A stretch of DNA of 64,000 nucleotides from Eutreptiella sp. 'Long Island Sound 2002' (Eukaryota; Euglenozoa; Euglenophyceae; Eutreptiales; Eutreptiaceae), in NCBI GenBank assembly GCA_964036045.1, contig OZ038390.1, positions 2,693,238-2,757,237 of the forward strand, read 5' to 3'. Under the pieces are notes generated by a model. That model ran no database searches. It worked only from the letters and a program-made list of their open reading frames with translations, and had not been told where the DNA came from. Below, piece by piece: positions 1-12,300 of this stretch. Positions within the stretch are counted from its first letter, which is position 1; every line of letters starts with the position of its first letter. Position numbers and translations under genes: made by a program.

Positions 1-3000
1 ACCCTGGCTGCCCGCTCCAGAGGACGGGCAGCCGGGGGAGGGACAGCGCCTGACACCAGGCGCCCCTCACAACGGTGGAAGGCACCCCCCCGGGAAACGC
101 CCTTCCGCCACCCCCACAGCGAGCAACGCCGGCCCGCAAGGGCGCACGCTGTGGGGCCGGTGCTGGGTCCACACGCCCGCATCGACCGCACCCGGGACAC
201 ACGGGTCGCGGAACCCTGGCTGCCCGCTCCAGAGGACGGGCGGTCGGGGGAGGGACAGCGCCTGACCCCAGGCGCCCCTCACAATGGTGGAAGGCACCCC
301 CCCCGGGGACGCCCTTCCGCCACCCCCACAGCGAGCAACGCCGGCCCGCAAGGGCGCACGCTGTGGGGCCGGTGCTGGGTCCCCACGCCCGCACCGACCG
401 CGCCCGGGACACGCGGGTCGCGGAACCCTGGCCGCCCGCTCCAGAGGACGGGCGGCCGGGGAAGGGACAGCGCCTGACACCAGGCGCCCCTCACAACGGT
501 GGAAGGCACCCCCCCCCGGGGACGCCCTTCCGCCACCCCCACAGCGAGCAACGCCGGCCTGCAAGGGCGCACGCTGTGGGGCCGGTGCTGGGTCCACACG
601 CCCGCATCGACCGCACCCGGGACACACGGGTCGCGGAACCCTGGCTGCCCGCTCCAGAGGACGGGCAGCCGGGGGAGGGACAGCGCCTGACACCAGGCGC
701 CCCTCACAACAGTGGAAGGCACCCCCCCGGGGACGCCCTTCCGCCACCCCCACAGCGTGCAACGCCGGCCCGCAAGGGCGCACGCTGTGGGGCCGGTGCT
801 GGGTCCACACGCCCGCATCGACCGCACCCGGGACACACGGGTCGCGGAACCCTGGCTGCCCGCTCCAGAGGACGGGCGGTCGGGGGAGGGACAGCGCCTG
901 ACACCAGGCGCCCCTCACAACGGTGGAAGGCACCCCCCCCGGGGACGCCCTTTCCGCCACCCCCACAGCGAGCAACGCCGGCCCGCAAGGGCGCACGCTG
1001 TGGGGCCGGTGCTGGGTCCACACGCCCGCATCGACCGCACCCGGGACACACGGGTCGCGGAACCCTGGCTGCCCGCTCCAGAGGACGGGCGGTCGGGGGA
1101 GGGACAGCGCCTGACCCCAGGCGCCCCTCACAATGGTGGAAGGCACCCCCCCCCGGGGACGCCCTTCCGCCACCCCCACAGCGAGCAACGCCGGCCCGCA
1201 AGGGCGCACGCTGTGGGGCCGGTGCTGGGTCCACACGCCCGCATCGACCGCACCCGGGACACACGGATCACGGAACCCTGGCTGCCCGCTCCAGAGGACG
1301 GGCGGCCGGGGGAGGGACAGCGCCTGACACCAGGCGCCCCTCACAACGGTGGAAGGCACCCCCCCCGAAGACGCCCTTCCGCCACCCCCACAGCGAGCAA
1401 CGCCGGCCCGCAAGGGCGCACGCTGTGGGGCCGGTGCTGGGTCCACACGCCCGCATCGACCGCACCCGGGACACACGGGTCGCGGAACCCTGGCTGCCCG
1501 CTCCAGAGGACGGGCGGCCGGGGGAGGGACAGCGCCTGACACCAGGCGCCCCTCACAACGGTGGAAGGCACCCCCCCGGGGACGCCCTTCCGCCACCCCC
1601 ACAGCGAGCAACGCCGGCCCGCAAAGGCGCACGCTGGGGGGCCGGTGCTGGGTCCACACGCCCGCATCGACCGCACCCGGGACACACGGGTCGCGGAACC
1701 CTGGCTGCCCGCTCCAGAGGACGGGCAGCCGGGGGAGGGACAGCGCCTGACACCAGGCGCCCCTCACAACGGTGGAAGGCACCCCCCCGGGGACGCCCTT
1801 CCGCCACCCCCACAGCGAGCAACGCCGGCCCGCAAGGGCGCACGCTGTGGGGCCGGTGCTGGGTCCACACGCCCGCATCGACCGCACCCGGGACACACGG
1901 GTCGCGGAACCCTGGCTGCCCGCTCCAGAGGACGGGCGGTCGGGGGAGGGACAGCGCCGGACACCAGGCGCCCCTCACAACGGTGGAAGGCACCCCCCCC
2001 GGGGATGCCCTTTCCGCCACCCCCACAGCGAGCAACGCCGGCCCGCAAGGGCGCACGCTGTGGGGCCGGTGCTGGGTCCACACGCCCGCATCGACCGCAC
2101 CCGGGACACACGGGTCGCGGAACCCTGGCTGCCCGCTCCAGAGGACGGGCGGCCGGGGGAGGGACAGCGCCTGACACCAGGCGCCCCTCACAACAGTGGA
2201 AGGCACCCCCCCCCCGGGGACGCCCTTCCGCCACCCCCACAGCGAGCAACGCCGGCCCGCAAGGGCGCACGCTGTGGGGCCGGTGCTGGGTCCACACGCC
2301 CGCATCGACCGCACCCGGGACACACGGATCACGGAACCCTGGCTGCCCGCTCCAGAGGACGGGCGGCCGGGGGAGGGACAGCGCCTGACACCAGGCGCCC
2401 CTCACAACGGTGGAAGGCACCCCCCTGGGGGACGCCCTCCCGCCACCCCCACAGCGATCAACGCCGGCCCGCAAGGGCGCACGCTGTGGGGCCGGTGCTG
2501 GGTCCACACGCCCGCATCGACCGCACCCGGGACACACGGGTCGCGGAACCCTGGCTGCCCGCTCCAGAGGACGGGCGGTCGGGGGAGGGACAGCGCCTGA
2601 CACCAGGCGCCCCTCACAACGGTGGAAGGCACCCCCCCCGGGGACGCCCTTCCGCCACCCTCACAGCGAGCAACGCCGGCCCGCAAGGGCGCACGCTGTG
2701 GGGCCGGTGCTGGGTCCACACGCCCGCATCGACCGCACCCGGGACACACGGATCACGGAACCCTGGCTGCCCGCTCCAGAGGACGGGCGGCCGGGGGAGG
2801 GACAGCGCCTGACACCAGGCGCCCCTCACAACGGTGGAAGGCACCCCCCCGGGGACGCCCTCCCGCCACCCCCACAGCGATCAACGCCGGCTCGCAAGGG
2901 CGCACGCTGTGGGGCCGGTGCTGGGTCCACACGCCCGCATCGACCGCACCCGGGACACACGGGTCGCGGAACCCTGGCTGCCCGCTCCAGAGGACGGGCG

Positions 3001-5590
3001 GTCGGGGGAGGGACAGCGCCTGACACCAGGCGCCCCTCACAACAGTGGAAGGCACCCCCCCCGGGGACGCCCTTCCGCCACCCCCACAGCGAGCAACGCC
3101 GGCCCGCAAGGGCGCAGGCTGTGGGGCCGGTGCTGGGTCCACACGCCCGCATCGACCGCACCCGGGACACACGGGTCGCGGAACCCTGGCTGCCCGCTCC
3201 AAAGGACGGGCGGCCGGGGGAGGGACAGCGCATGACACCAGGCGCCCTCCACAACGGTGGAAGGCACCCCCCCGGGGACGCCCTTCCGCCACCCCCACAG
3301 CGAGCAACGCCGGCCCGCAAAGGCGCACGCTGGGGGGCCGGTGCTGGGTCCACACGCCCGTATCGACCGCACCCGGGACACACGGGTCGCGGAACCCTGG
3401 CTGCCCGCTCCAGAGGACGGGCGGCCGGGGGAGGGACAGCGCCTGACACCAGGCGCCCCTCACAACGGTGGAAGGCACCCCCCCCGGGGACGCCCTTCCG
3501 CCACCCTCACAGCGAGCAACGCCAGCCCGCAAGGGCGCACGCTGTGGGGCCGGTGATGGGTCCCCACGCCCGCACCGACCGCACCCAGGACACACGGGAC
3601 GCGGAACCCTGGCTGCCCGCTCCAGAGGACGGGCGGCCGAGGGAGGGACAGCGCCTGACACCAGGCGCCCCTCACAACGGTGGAAGGCACCCCCCCCGGG
3701 GACGCCCTTCCGCCAAACCCACAGCGAGCAACGCCGGCCCGCAAGGGCGCACGCTGTGGGGCCGCTGCTGAGTTCCCACGCCCGCACCGACCGCACCCGG
3801 GACAAGCGGGACGCGGAACCCTGGCTGCCCGCTCCAGAGGACGGGCGGCCTCGGGAGGGACAGCGCCTGACACCATGCGCCCCTCACAACGTTGGAAAGC
3901 ACCCCCCCCCGGGGACGCCGCTCTGCCAGCCCCCGCAGCGAGCAACGCTGGCCCGCAAGGGCGCACGCTGCGGGGCCGGTGCTGGATCCCCACACCAGCA
4001 CCGACCGCACCCGGGACACGCGGGACGCGGAACCCTGGCTGCCCGCTCCAGAGGACGGGCGGCCGGAAGAGGGACAGCGCCTGACACCAGGCGCCCCTCG
4101 CAACGGTGGAAAGCACCCCCCCCGGGGACGCCCTTCCGCCACACCCACAGCGAGCAACGCCGGGCCGCAAGGGCGCACGTTGTGGGGCCGGTGCTGGATC
4201 CCCACGCCCGCACCGACCGCACCCGGGACACACGGGTTGCGGAACCCTGGCTGCCCGCTCCAGAGGACGGGCGGCCAGGGGAGGGACAGCGCCTGACACC
4301 AGGCGCCCCTCACAACGGTGGAAAGCACCCCCCCCGGGGACGCCCTTCCGCCACCCCCACGGCGAGCAACGCCGGCCCGCAAGGGCGCACGCGCTGTGGG
4401 ACCGGTGCTGGGTCCCCACGCCGCACCGACCGCACCCGGGACACCCGGGACGCGGAACCCTGGCTGCCCGCTCCAGAGGACGGATGGCCGGGGGAGGGAC
4501 AGCGCCTGACACCAGACGCCCCTCACAATGGTGGAAGGCGACCCCCCCGGGGACGTTCTTCCGCCACCCCCACAGCGGGCAACGCCGGCCCGCAAGGGCG
4601 CACGCTGTGGGGCCGGTGCCGAGTCCCCACGCCCGCACCGACCGCACCCGGGACACACGGGACGCGGAACCCTGGCTGCCCGCTCCAGAGGACGGGCGGC
4701 CAGGGGAGGGACAGCGCCTGACACCGGGCGCCCCTCACAACGGTGGAAAGCACCCCCCCCGGGGACGCCCTTCTGCCACTCCCACAGCGAGCAACGCCAG
4801 CCCGCAAGGGCGCACGCCGGGGGGCCGGTGCTGGGTCCCCACGCCCGCACCGACCGCACCCGGGACACACGGGACGCGGAAACCTGGCTGCCCGCTCCAG
4901 AGGACGGGCGGCTGGGGGAGGGACAGCGCCTGACACCAGGCGCCCCTCACAATGATGGAAGGCACCCCCCCCGGGGACGCCCTTCCGCCACCCCCAAGGA
5001 GAGCAACGCCGGCCCGCAAGGGCGCGCGCTGCGGGGCCAGTGCTGAGTCCCCACGCCCGCACCGACCGCACCCGGGACACACGGGACGCGGAACCGTGAC
5101 TGCCCGCTCCAGAGGACGGACGGCCGGGGGAGGGACAGCGCCTGACGCCGGGCGCCCCTCACAACGGTGGAAGACACCCCCCCCGGGGACGCCCTTCCGC
5201 CACCCCCACAGCGGGCAACGCCGGCCCGCAAGGGCGCACGCTGTGGGGCCGGTGCTGGGTCCACACGCCCGCATCGACCGCACCCGGGACACACGGGTCG
5301 CGGAACCCTGGCTGCCCGCTCCAGAGGACGGGCGGTCGGGGGAGGGACAGCGCCTGACACCAGGCGCCCCTCACAACGGTGGAAGGCACCCCCCCCGGGG
5401 ACGCCCTTCCGCCACCCCCACAGCGAGCAACGCCGGCCCGCAAGGGCGCACGCTGTGGGGCCGCTGCTGGGCCCACACGCCCGCATCGACCGCACCCCGG
5501 ACACACGGGTCGCGGAACCCTGGCTGCCCGCTCCGGAGGACGGGCGACCGGGAGAGGGACAGCGCCTAACACCAGACGCCCCTCGCAACG
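1..5590. repeat. GC-rich tandem array, ~212-bp monomer, about 26 copies
   Basis: The landmark CCCTGGCTGCCCGCTCCAG or a close variant recurs at about 2, 213, 428, 641, 850, 1063 and so on to 5518, giving 26 intervals averaging 212 bp (range about 209-215). Copies differ by point changes and by the length of a C-run (about 7 to 9 C). The array starts before the window. It ends in a partial monomer that runs into the body of the LINE at about 5600-5640, so it is best read as the repeated 5' region of that element, comparable to the promoter monomers of rodent L1. Every frame is open for long stretches because the monomer has few stop codons and its length is not a multiple of three. These frames are not genes. 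Confidence 0.95.
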
Positions 5591-5716
5591 CTGGAAAGCG
5601 CCCCCCCGGGGATGCCCATCCACCACCCCCCCACCGAGCAACGCACCAGCGCACCAACGCACCGGCCACGGGACATCCGCACCCCACCCCCTGCTCTTAG
5701 ACAAAGCGACACAGCA

Positions 5717-7314
5717 ATGGCCGAACCCGCGGCACCACGCAAGACACGCCCCCGATCTCCGACGCTGGACGAAGCACACGAGGTCATCAGGGCGCTGGGA
5801 CTCAGAGACGGCGAAGGAGACCCCCCACAAGGGTACGCGGGCACGGACTCCGACCTGGAGGCATTGCCGGAGCCCCCAACGGGAGGCGCGCCCGCGGAAC
5901 CTGAACCTGTGCACCCGGCGGGCAGCGTACCCGCGATCTGCCCCGCGTGGAAACGGGGCCACTGCACCGGCGAAGGCTGGTGCCCCAAACAGCACCCCCA
6001 GCCCGGCCCCGATGACGGAGCGTTGCCCGAGGTGAAACCCGCGGCCGCACGCGCCGCCCTACGCTACGGGGTGGCGCAGGGCTGGATCCTGGATGAGACC
6101 GCGCGCGGCAGCGTGAACATCCAGGAGGCCGTCGACCGAGTCACCCACGCGGGACAGGCGCCAGTGGCCTTGCACACCCGGGGCCGCCACGGCGGACCCG
6201 CAGTGGGGATCATTGTGGAACCCTCGGGAATGGTGCTGGTCCTGGCGGCGGACATGGTCCGAGGGGTGCTCCACGCGTCCCGCGTGCGGCGGGCGTGCCC
6301 ACAGTGGACCATCCAGGTGTACACCCCCCCGCGGGCGTGGCCCTTTTCCACATGGGCGGTGCTCGCCGTCATGTGGCACCTGGCACCGGAGGATGCCCCC
6401 ACAGGGACCGCGGAGGACATCGCCCGGGACCTCAACACCTGGCCGGCCCACCAGGATTACCCCTGGCGCAGGCCCCGGGGCGGCCTCCCGGTGGCACCAG
6501 CGGCGGAGGGGCTCAGCCTCGCGGCAACCCTCCAACGGCACCCCGACAAGCAGGCACGCCACTTCCTGCAGACGGGCACGGTCCCAGCCACCCCGCCAGA
6601 CTCCGAGAGGCGATGGGACGCAGGGGTGGTGCAACCGCTGCCGGGCCCCTGGACCCTCCCGTTGTGGTACTTGCCCATGGGCACCTTGGCCCACGCCACT
6701 CAAGCCGTCAAGGGGGCTTTCCCGCAGCCGCTCCTCCCCGGCGTGGCCCTGCTCCGCAGCCTGCAGGCGGGGGCCGCCTGGGTACGGTGGAAGGAAGGAA
6801 AGGGGCGCTCGAGCCCCTATTTCCCCATGGTCCAGGGCCAGGCGCTGATCCACGCCGAGGGCATGGGGACCGTGGAATTGGGGGCGATCGTGCCCGGCAC
6901 GGCGTGCAGGTGGATCACGGCGGCCGCCCCACAGCCCATGCGATCGCTGCCGGCGTGCCACCGCCTCCTACGGATGGTCCCCTCTTTGGCCCCCCAGCAC
7001 GCCTTTACAAGGGACGTGTGGAAGGCGGTACTGAGCCACACCAGGGAGTGGCTAACGAACCCGGGTGCGCGGTACCCGCCGGGACCGGTGCTCGAACAGC
7101 TCACGGCCCCCACACCCGGGGTCCTCCACGCCCTACACAGGGCGTCGGCCCTCACGAAGCAGCTCAATGACGAAGTGCTGGACCTGGCGCTGGAGCCGCT
7201 GCGGGTGCTCTACCCGCAAGCCCACATCCCACCCGCGGGCACGTCCAACCGCCTAGGCCGCCTGGGGTTGCAGCGCCGCGTCGAGGCCGCGCACCCAGGA
7301 GGCGTGGTGGAACA
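5717..7314 (+). CDS. LINE ORF1, first block, CCCH zinc finger
   Basis: The frame is open from 5612, but the ATG at 5717 has a better context (G at -3, G at +4); the ATG at 5612 lies in the last partial monomer. A CCCH finger of spacing C-x7-C-x5-C-x3-H begins at about residue 75 from the 5717 start, a nucleic-acid-binding motif. The rest is a roughly 450-residue region I do not recognise, with well-ordered hydrophobic and charged composition. The frame stays open to 8518, but beyond about 7315-7330 it turns into Ser/Thr/Arg-rich low complexity, while protein-like sequence continues in the next frame. I infer that coding switches frame there by a 1-base deletion or -1 shift. The likely role is an RNA-binding ORF1 protein; this is inference from position and the finger. 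Confidence 0.7.
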
Positions 7315-9378
7315 GTGGCTAACGCGGAGGGCCACTGGTACCTGCACCAACTCCTCTTCCAACCACGGGCAGCCCCGGAACACCGCCGGCAAAACCCGTA
7401 CCACACGCACCCGGAGCGCCGAGGCGCGCAAAACTACCCGCAGCCAGTCCCGCCCGCCCTCCCGCCGGGGCAGGGCCCGGAGGCGCTACAGCGGGGCCCC
7501 CCGCTCGACACCGCCACCACGGTACAGCAAAGGGGAAGCGACGGCGCGGATGGTGCCGAACCAGACTGCACGAACTGCGGAGCGGTGGCCTGGATGGCAG
7601 CCTGCAGGCGCCTCGCCCGAGATACCACGGGGCTCCGGCAGTACAGACCCACGAACCGCACGGCGCTGGCGTCCGCGGTCGCGGCCGTCACCATGGGTCC
7701 CGTGGCGGCGTGGCCGGCGCAACTGCTGCCCCACGTCCCCTGCCGCGACACGCGGCCCCGACGGCCGGCCGCGACGCACGCGCCGACGGCACCCCTCACG
7801 GCGGAGCAACTATACGTCGTCGCAGCGGCGTTGCTACCAGACGGCGGGGAGAGCTTCGTCCACCACCACGGCCCGGCGCAGATTGCGGGATGCATACAAG
7901 GGCCTCAGCGCGATGCACCAGACCCGTGGCATGCCACACTCCGTGGGCGCACCCGCGTCTGGGGTGCGGGCGATGGCACACCCCCGCCCGGGCCTAAGCA
8001 GGGGGAGGCACTGGTACTGCAGACAGCAGGCTACCAGGCCATCATACACGGCCACGCCGGAGGGTACCGGTCGCACGTCCTGGCCGGAGGCCGATGGACG
8101 GTCTGGCACAGCACCGCCAGGCAAGGGGCTTTCCCGCCCCTGCCCCACATCGACTGGCGACAGGGGCCCACCCAGGCCTACTATATGTCGGCGGACCCCT
8201 GGCCGCTGGCGGTCCTGCTACACACTGTCAGCGCCCCCAACAAGAGGCAGGAACCGGGGTGGGTCAACCCCCCCACACTGGTGTGGAGCCCCGACCAGGA
8301 GGAGCATCTACGGGCCGCGTGGCAGGGAGACGCCATCAGGGCCACGGACGTCCCGGACCTCCACGCGGGGCCAATCACGCACGCCCGCCCAGCGGCTACC
8401 CTGGCGGTGGCCCAACGGGGACAGCAGAACCCACAGTGGGTGGTCTGCATGTTCAGCCCGGCGGACGCACACATCGTCGTCTGCGACCCCGAACGCCTGC
8501 CGGGGCCCGAAGCCGTGATCCGCGTGGCAGACTGCACCCGCATGATCATCAAGGCGCTGCGGGAGGGCGAACACCACGCCCTCCTGCTCCAGGTCAGGCT
8601 GAAGGACAACGCCCGGGCGGCGAGGCCGGGAGTGTGGCCGGCAGCGGCGCACCCCGCCGACCTGGAGCTCCAGCTGGCGGTCCCGACCGCGGTGTACCAC
8701 TGGCTACAGGCCTTCCACGACCTGCGATGGAGGGGCAAGCCCGACCGCCAAATCGGCTCCACGCACTGGCAAAGGTGGCTGCAAGCAGACGCGCAGCGCG
8801 ATGCCATCCGAGGTCTCGGGCCCGCGCCCGCGACGCGAGCCCTCGATGCGGCGGCCCCGGGCCGCATGCTGGCCAACCTGCCCTTCGAACCAGCGGCGGA
8901 GGGCGCCATTCGGAAGTCGGTGCCGCTCCCCCCGGCGCGAGGGGCCACGGAGCCGACGAAATGCCCCCTGTGTGCGGACAAGTACTACACCAGCGGGGCA
9001 ATGCTGGAACACCTGGCGTGGCACGCGGTGCACGCTGCGGCCCCGGCAGACGACAAGGAGGCGGCCACCAACATCCTGCAGGGGAGAGCACGGAGGTCCC
9101 CATGGCACGCCCCGTACACCCGGCGCCCCCCGCCCCAGGCAGCCGACCACGCAGATGGAGATGAGGAGGCACCCGGCGCGGCCCCGGGGGCCGGCGGTGC
9201 GGCCCCACCAGGGTCCATGTCCATCCCCGCGGGGCTGGCCCCCCTGGCCCCCCTGGCTCCCCCGGTCCCCCGGGCCCCCCTGTGGGCCCCGCTGGGAACG
9301 GGCTCAGCGGATGCGGCGCACGCAGATGCCCTGGCTGCGCCGGCGAACCCGGCGGCGATGCCGATGCGGGATAGCTGA
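7315..9378 (+). CDS. LINE ORF1, second block, C2H2 finger and Ala/Pro-rich tail
   Basis: This frame is open from 7171 to the TGA at 9376-9378. There is no ATG near its start (7315 is GTG), so it is probably expressed as a continuation of the preceding block. About 550 residues of unrecognised but protein-like sequence are followed by a C2H2 finger (CPLC, then 13 residues to HLAWHAVH, about 8962-9030). A low-complexity tail rich in Ala, Pro, Gly and Leu-Ala-Pro repeats follows (about 9155-9300). The stop TGA is followed 12 bases later by the ORF2 ATG in the same frame with no other stop between. Function is not known; a nucleic-acid-binding partner of ORF2 is plausible. Confidence 0.65.
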   Translation: MANAEGHWYLHQLLFQPRAAPEHRRQNPYHTHPERRGAQNYPQPVPPALPPGQGPEALQRGPPLDTATTVQQRGSDGADGAEPDCTNCGAVAWMAACRRLARDTTGLRQYRPTNRTALASAVAAVTMGPVAAWPAQLLPHVPCRDTRPRRPAATHAPTAPLTAEQLYVVAAALLPDGGESFVHHHGPAQIAGCIQGPQRDAPDPWHATLRGRTRVWGAGDGTPPPGPKQGEALVLQTAGYQAIIHGHAGGYRSHVLAGGRWTVWHSTARQGAFPPLPHIDWRQGPTQAYYMSADPWPLAVLLHTVSAPNKRQEPGWVNPPTLVWSPDQEEHLRAAWQGDAIRATDVPDLHAGPITHARPAATLAVAQRGQQNPQWVVCMFSPADAHIVVCDPERLPGPEAVIRVADCTRMIIKALREGEHHALLLQVRLKDNARAARPGVWPAAAHPADLELQLAVPTAVYHWLQAFHDLRWRGKPDRQIGSTHWQRWLQADAQRDAIRGLGPAPATRALDAAAPGRMLANLPFEPAAEGAIRKSVPLPPARGATEPTKCPLCADKYYTSGAMLEHLAWHAVHAAAPADDKEAATNILQGRARRSPWHAPYTRRPPPQAADHADGDEEAPGAAPGAGGAAPPGSMSIPAGLAPLAPLAPPVPRAPLWAPLGTGSADAAHADALAAPANPAAMPMRDS

Positions 9379-9390
9379 CTCCAGGAGGAC

Positions 9391-12300
9391 ATGACGGGCG
9401 ACGCCCTGTGGCTCCTCTCGTGGAACCTGCGCAACGGCCTCGTGCCGCCAGACCGGTCCCTCCGGGACACACTCTGGCGGCGCCGGGGGCCGGCGGCCTG
9501 CACCGACAAGGAGCACCTCATCACCGGCATGCTGCCCCAGGAGGGGGGCTTTGCCATCATGCTCCAGGAAACGGGGATCGCCACCAGGGCGCAGGAGATG
9601 CACGTGGCTGCGGCGCTCCGGGACGAGGGGTACACCGCCTTCTTCAGCAGCCGGCGGGCGGAGACGGGAGCCACCTCCACCTCGAGAGGGGGGGGCCTCC
9701 TCACCGCGGTCAGCAGCAAGTACGTGGCGGAGCACGACGTGCTCGGCTTCACGGAAATTGTCCCCGGGAAGGCCGCGGCCCTGGAGATCCGCACGGACGG
9801 GGGAGGCCTCACCCTCATCAACGTCCACGGGCCGCAAGCAGGCTGCTCCCCGTGGGCGGGACGGGCGGCGTTCTGGGCCGACATACAAATGTATGCCACG
9901 GCACGCAGCCTCGGCGGGAGGCACCCGGTGGTCATCGCCGGCGACACCAACATCTACATGGATGTCCCCGCCAACCCGGCCACGGAGCATTTCCGAGCGG
10001 GCTGGGAGGCCTGCGGCTTCCGAAGGGCCGCGGCAGGCGGCGAGGAGGACATGACCCCCACGCTCCACCCGTCCGAGCAGAGGGTGGACACCTTCCTGGT
10101 CAGCGAGCCCCTCCTGCCGTGGTCCCTGCGGGAAAACGTCTGGGCTCGCGGCATGGCACACCCCAAGGTGGTCGGCTCGGACCACCTCCCGGTCCGCCTG
10201 GCCCTGCCGGGTCTCCTCAGCGCAGCGGGGCGCGCGGCGATGCCCACCCCCTACAGCCACACGGAGGGCCGCCTCCTCCCGCCCGTCCAACACTGCCTGT
10301 GGGCGGCGGTCACCGCCGCGCAGGATGAACCCTCCCTGGCGCCCTGGCTGGGTCCCGCAGAGCAGCACGACTACGGGTCCATGCCCGCGGCCGCGGTGGA
10401 CAAGGTGTTCGAACACCTCCACGCGACGCATGACGCCCTGGCGCGCGTGGTGGGACGCCGGCAGCCGTCTCCGGCGGGAACGGACCCGGCGGAGGGGGAC
10501 CTCCCGGAGAGCGGAAAGCAGCTCCAGGCAGCGGTCCTCTGCTATGACACCCTGGCAGCGCGCGCGCCGGCAGCGTACCAGGCGGACGCGGCCAGGCATG
10601 GCATCCGGTCCGAGGCGGTGCTCCGGCTCACGGAGGAGCTGCAGGGTGTGTCGCCCGGGTTCCGCCCGACCACGCAGGGCCAGCTACAGGAGGAGCTGGA
10701 GAGGCAAGCAGCCGCCCTCGAGGAGGACATCCGCCAGCTCCGCGCCCTCCTGGCGGCAGACCGCAAGCGCGCCATCAAGGACTTCTGGCGCCGCCACGCC
10801 CCCGACATCGCCCAGCGATGGAAAGCCGTGCGGGGAGCCATAGAGGTAGAGGCCCCAAGCCCGTCAGGCCTCTGGAACGTGCGGGTTCCCAACACCAAAA
10901 CGCTCCTCACGGAGGCCCACGACGTGATGTTCGCAGTTTGCGCCTTCTGGCGAGAACTGTATGACAAACGCCCGGAGGACCTCCCGGGTTTCCAGGCGGT
11001 CCTCGGCCGCCACGTCCCCCGGGTCCCTGAGGGGGCCTGGACACAGGTCCAGCAGTACTCCATGCAGGACCTGAAGTCCGCCCTGGACAAGGCCGATGGC
11101 AAAGCCCCAGGTCCTAACCACGTGGAGGCCCGTTTCATCAAGGCCCTCCCGGCACCCGTCCAGTGGCTCCTGGTCCATTCCTACCGGGCCATCCTCCGCG
11201 GCGCCCCGCCGCCGATGCACTGGAGGGACGCGCACATCTGGCTCAGCCCCAAGGTACCGGGCCCTGCCAGGCTGGACGACTACAGGCCCATAGCCCTGGG
11301 CCAGCTGGACATGAAGCTGCTCACGGGCCCCCTCACCCAGCGCATCACGGAAGTGCTCACACGGCACGGAGTGGTCAGCGACTGGCAGCAGGGGGCCCTC
11401 CCTGGCTCCAACACAGGCCCCCCGCTGTTCATGGCGCAGCGGCAGCTCCAGCGGGGAAGGCCCAACTATGTCTTCTCCTTTGACGCCCGCAAGGCCTTCG
11501 ACACCGCCCCAAACGGCGCCCTCCACCTCATCCTGCGCCACCTCTCCGTGCCGCCGGACGTCATCGACCTCCTGCTCTTCCTCCACACGTGCGCCAGGCT
11601 GCGCATCGTCACAGCACACGGGCTAACGCAGCCCGTCTACATGCTACGCGGCGTCCGGCAGGGCAACCCCGAGAGCCCCCTGCTGTACGCGCTCCTCCTG
11701 GAGCCCCTGCTCAGGGCACAGGGGCACCGCCTGCGCCCGCCGGGAGGGGCCGAGCACGGCCTCATCCAGGCCTATATCGACGACCTGATGGTGGTGGCCC
11801 ACACGCTGCAACACTTCGTCGAGGGCGTGGAGGCGGTGGCCGCGTACCTGGGGATGATGGGCATGGAGCTCAACCCCCGCAAGTGCGCCATGGCCACCAC
11901 GGAGGGGGTCCCGGGCCTGCAGCTGCGCCTCTGCCCCCACCTGGAAAACCCGTGGTACTGGGTACCAGCGGCGGACTCCGTCCCCTACCTGGGACTCCAG
12001 CTGCAGCCGGACGGGGAGTTCTCCCTGCAGCGCAAGCACCGGCTACGCCTGGCGGCGGTGCACCACTGGTGCCTTAACACCCTCGCGCCACCGAAAGTGG
12101 TGCAGGACGTCATCCTGGCGATCCTCGGGGGGATGACGCAGTACGTCGCCCCTTTCATCGCCGACGACTCCGACACTGCACGCCACCTGGACCACATCAC
12201 GGTCCAGGTCCCGAAGGACAGGGCGCGGTACGCCTTCGACGCCTCGCGGGACAGCCTGCAGGATGACCGGACCCTGGGGCTCACACGGGTGCCCACACGG

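Noticed and set aside
67-3805. Long open frames of 300-700 codons on both strands inside the tandem array
   Set aside because: They repeat the same monomer in rotating frames, lack any domain, and exist because the GC-rich monomer has few stops and its length is not a multiple of three.
1-5590. CRISPR-like array
   Set aside because: There are no unique spacers; the whole monomer repeats.
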